A stretch of DNA of 64,000 bases from Aradus depressus (lineage: Eukaryota; Arthropoda; Insecta; Hemiptera; Aradidae). A model generated the notes under the pieces. The model worked only from the letters and a program-made list of their open reading frames with translations, searched no databases and had not been told where the DNA came from. Shown piece by piece: positions 63,765-64,000 of this stretch; position 1 is the first letter of the stretch; each line of letters opens with the position of its first letter. The stretch spans positions 26,793,489-26,857,488 of the forward strand of contig OY759224.1 of assembly GCA_963662175.1 (NCBI GenBank), read 5' to 3'. Position numbers and translations under genes: made by a program.

Positions 63765-64000
63765 GTATTGTCGTCATGGGGTTTAAATTATAAATATGAA
63801 ATTTAATGTTCATACAATCGGCAGTTATTGGAGTTTTTGAGCTGACCCCAGCCTCTGATCCCCCCCCCCCCCTCCCTTCTGCCGGTTCCGCTGAAAAATT
63901 AATGTATCCTAATGGAGTTTTGAATTCATATATCAAATTTTATGTCGATACATTAATTACAACTGCAATTATTAGACTTTTTGATTTAAACCTCTCCCTT
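63765..64000 (+). repeat. CTTCCCC-family copy running off the window
   Basis: GTCATGGGGTTTAAATTAT, CAATCGGCAGTTATTGGAG, a run of about 13 C (63861-63873), CCTTCTGCCGGTTCCGCTG, TTTTATGTCGATACATTAAT. Continues beyond 64000. Confidence 0.6.

Overview
This is AT-rich animal DNA, most likely from an insect. The only host gene visible is on the minus strand and spans most of the window. Two exons (55622-55799 and 8339-8599) join in phase and encode an immunoglobulin-domain cell-adhesion protein of the Echinoid / Friend-of-Echinoid type. They are separated by one intron of about 47 kb, and the gene runs off both ends of the window. The species is not determined. A hemipteran such as a planthopper is a guess from the style of the repeats. 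Nothing bacterial or viral was recognised.

Nearly everything else is transposable-element DNA, often nested. (1) Non-LTR retrotransposons: a 2.9-kb copy with an uninterrupted 880-codon reverse-transcriptase frame (17067-19941), a 5'-truncated sibling (60814-61495), two copies cut back to RNase H plus the zinc-finger tail (26109-26886, 28682-30250), jockey-like remnants (2060-2770, 51022-51771), and four copies of an (ATT)n-tailed LINE 3' end (6276, 12505, 25965 and 33990 onward). (2) A tRNA-derived SINE ending in (CCTAA)n, with at least seven near-complete copies, several bounded by 11-14 bp target-site duplications, plus a second tRNA-like SINE with a poly(A) tail (9241-9476). (3) DNA transposons and MITEs: pogo/Tigger-like elements (23877-25604, 28541-30996, 36010-36310), a MITE with 4-bp duplications (677-1249, 4673-5137), an hAT-like MITE (16653-16964), TA-flanked MITEs (24454-25475, 41978-42372, 59932-60181), and one very abundant ~0.6-kb family ending in ACTTCCCCAG, called here the CTTCCCC family. 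(4) Tandem arrays: 172-186 bp units at 22385-23300, 56 bp at 47911-48302, and 97 bp at 52400-53960.

The most interesting signal is a set of hammerhead-ribozyme-like motifs scattered through the intron. Each has CUGANGA, a hairpin, GAA, a short palindrome beginning with A and ending with U, then a base other than G, and outer arms that pair. At least nine are well preserved and several more are decayed. They fall into about five families that differ in sequence, and they often occur as inverted pairs at the two arms of large palindromes (37436-38095, 63205-63725, 15170-15811). This resembles the hammerheads known from Penelope-like elements and retrozymes, but no Penelope-like protein is in the window, and one family sits in the 3' region of a LINE.

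Layout: 1-8.3 kb, downstream intron with MITEs, a jockey remnant and a LINE 3' end; 8.3-8.6 kb, exon; 8.6-55.6 kb, giant intron packed with nested repeats; 55.6-55.8 kb, exon; 55.8-64 kb, upstream intron with more of the same families.
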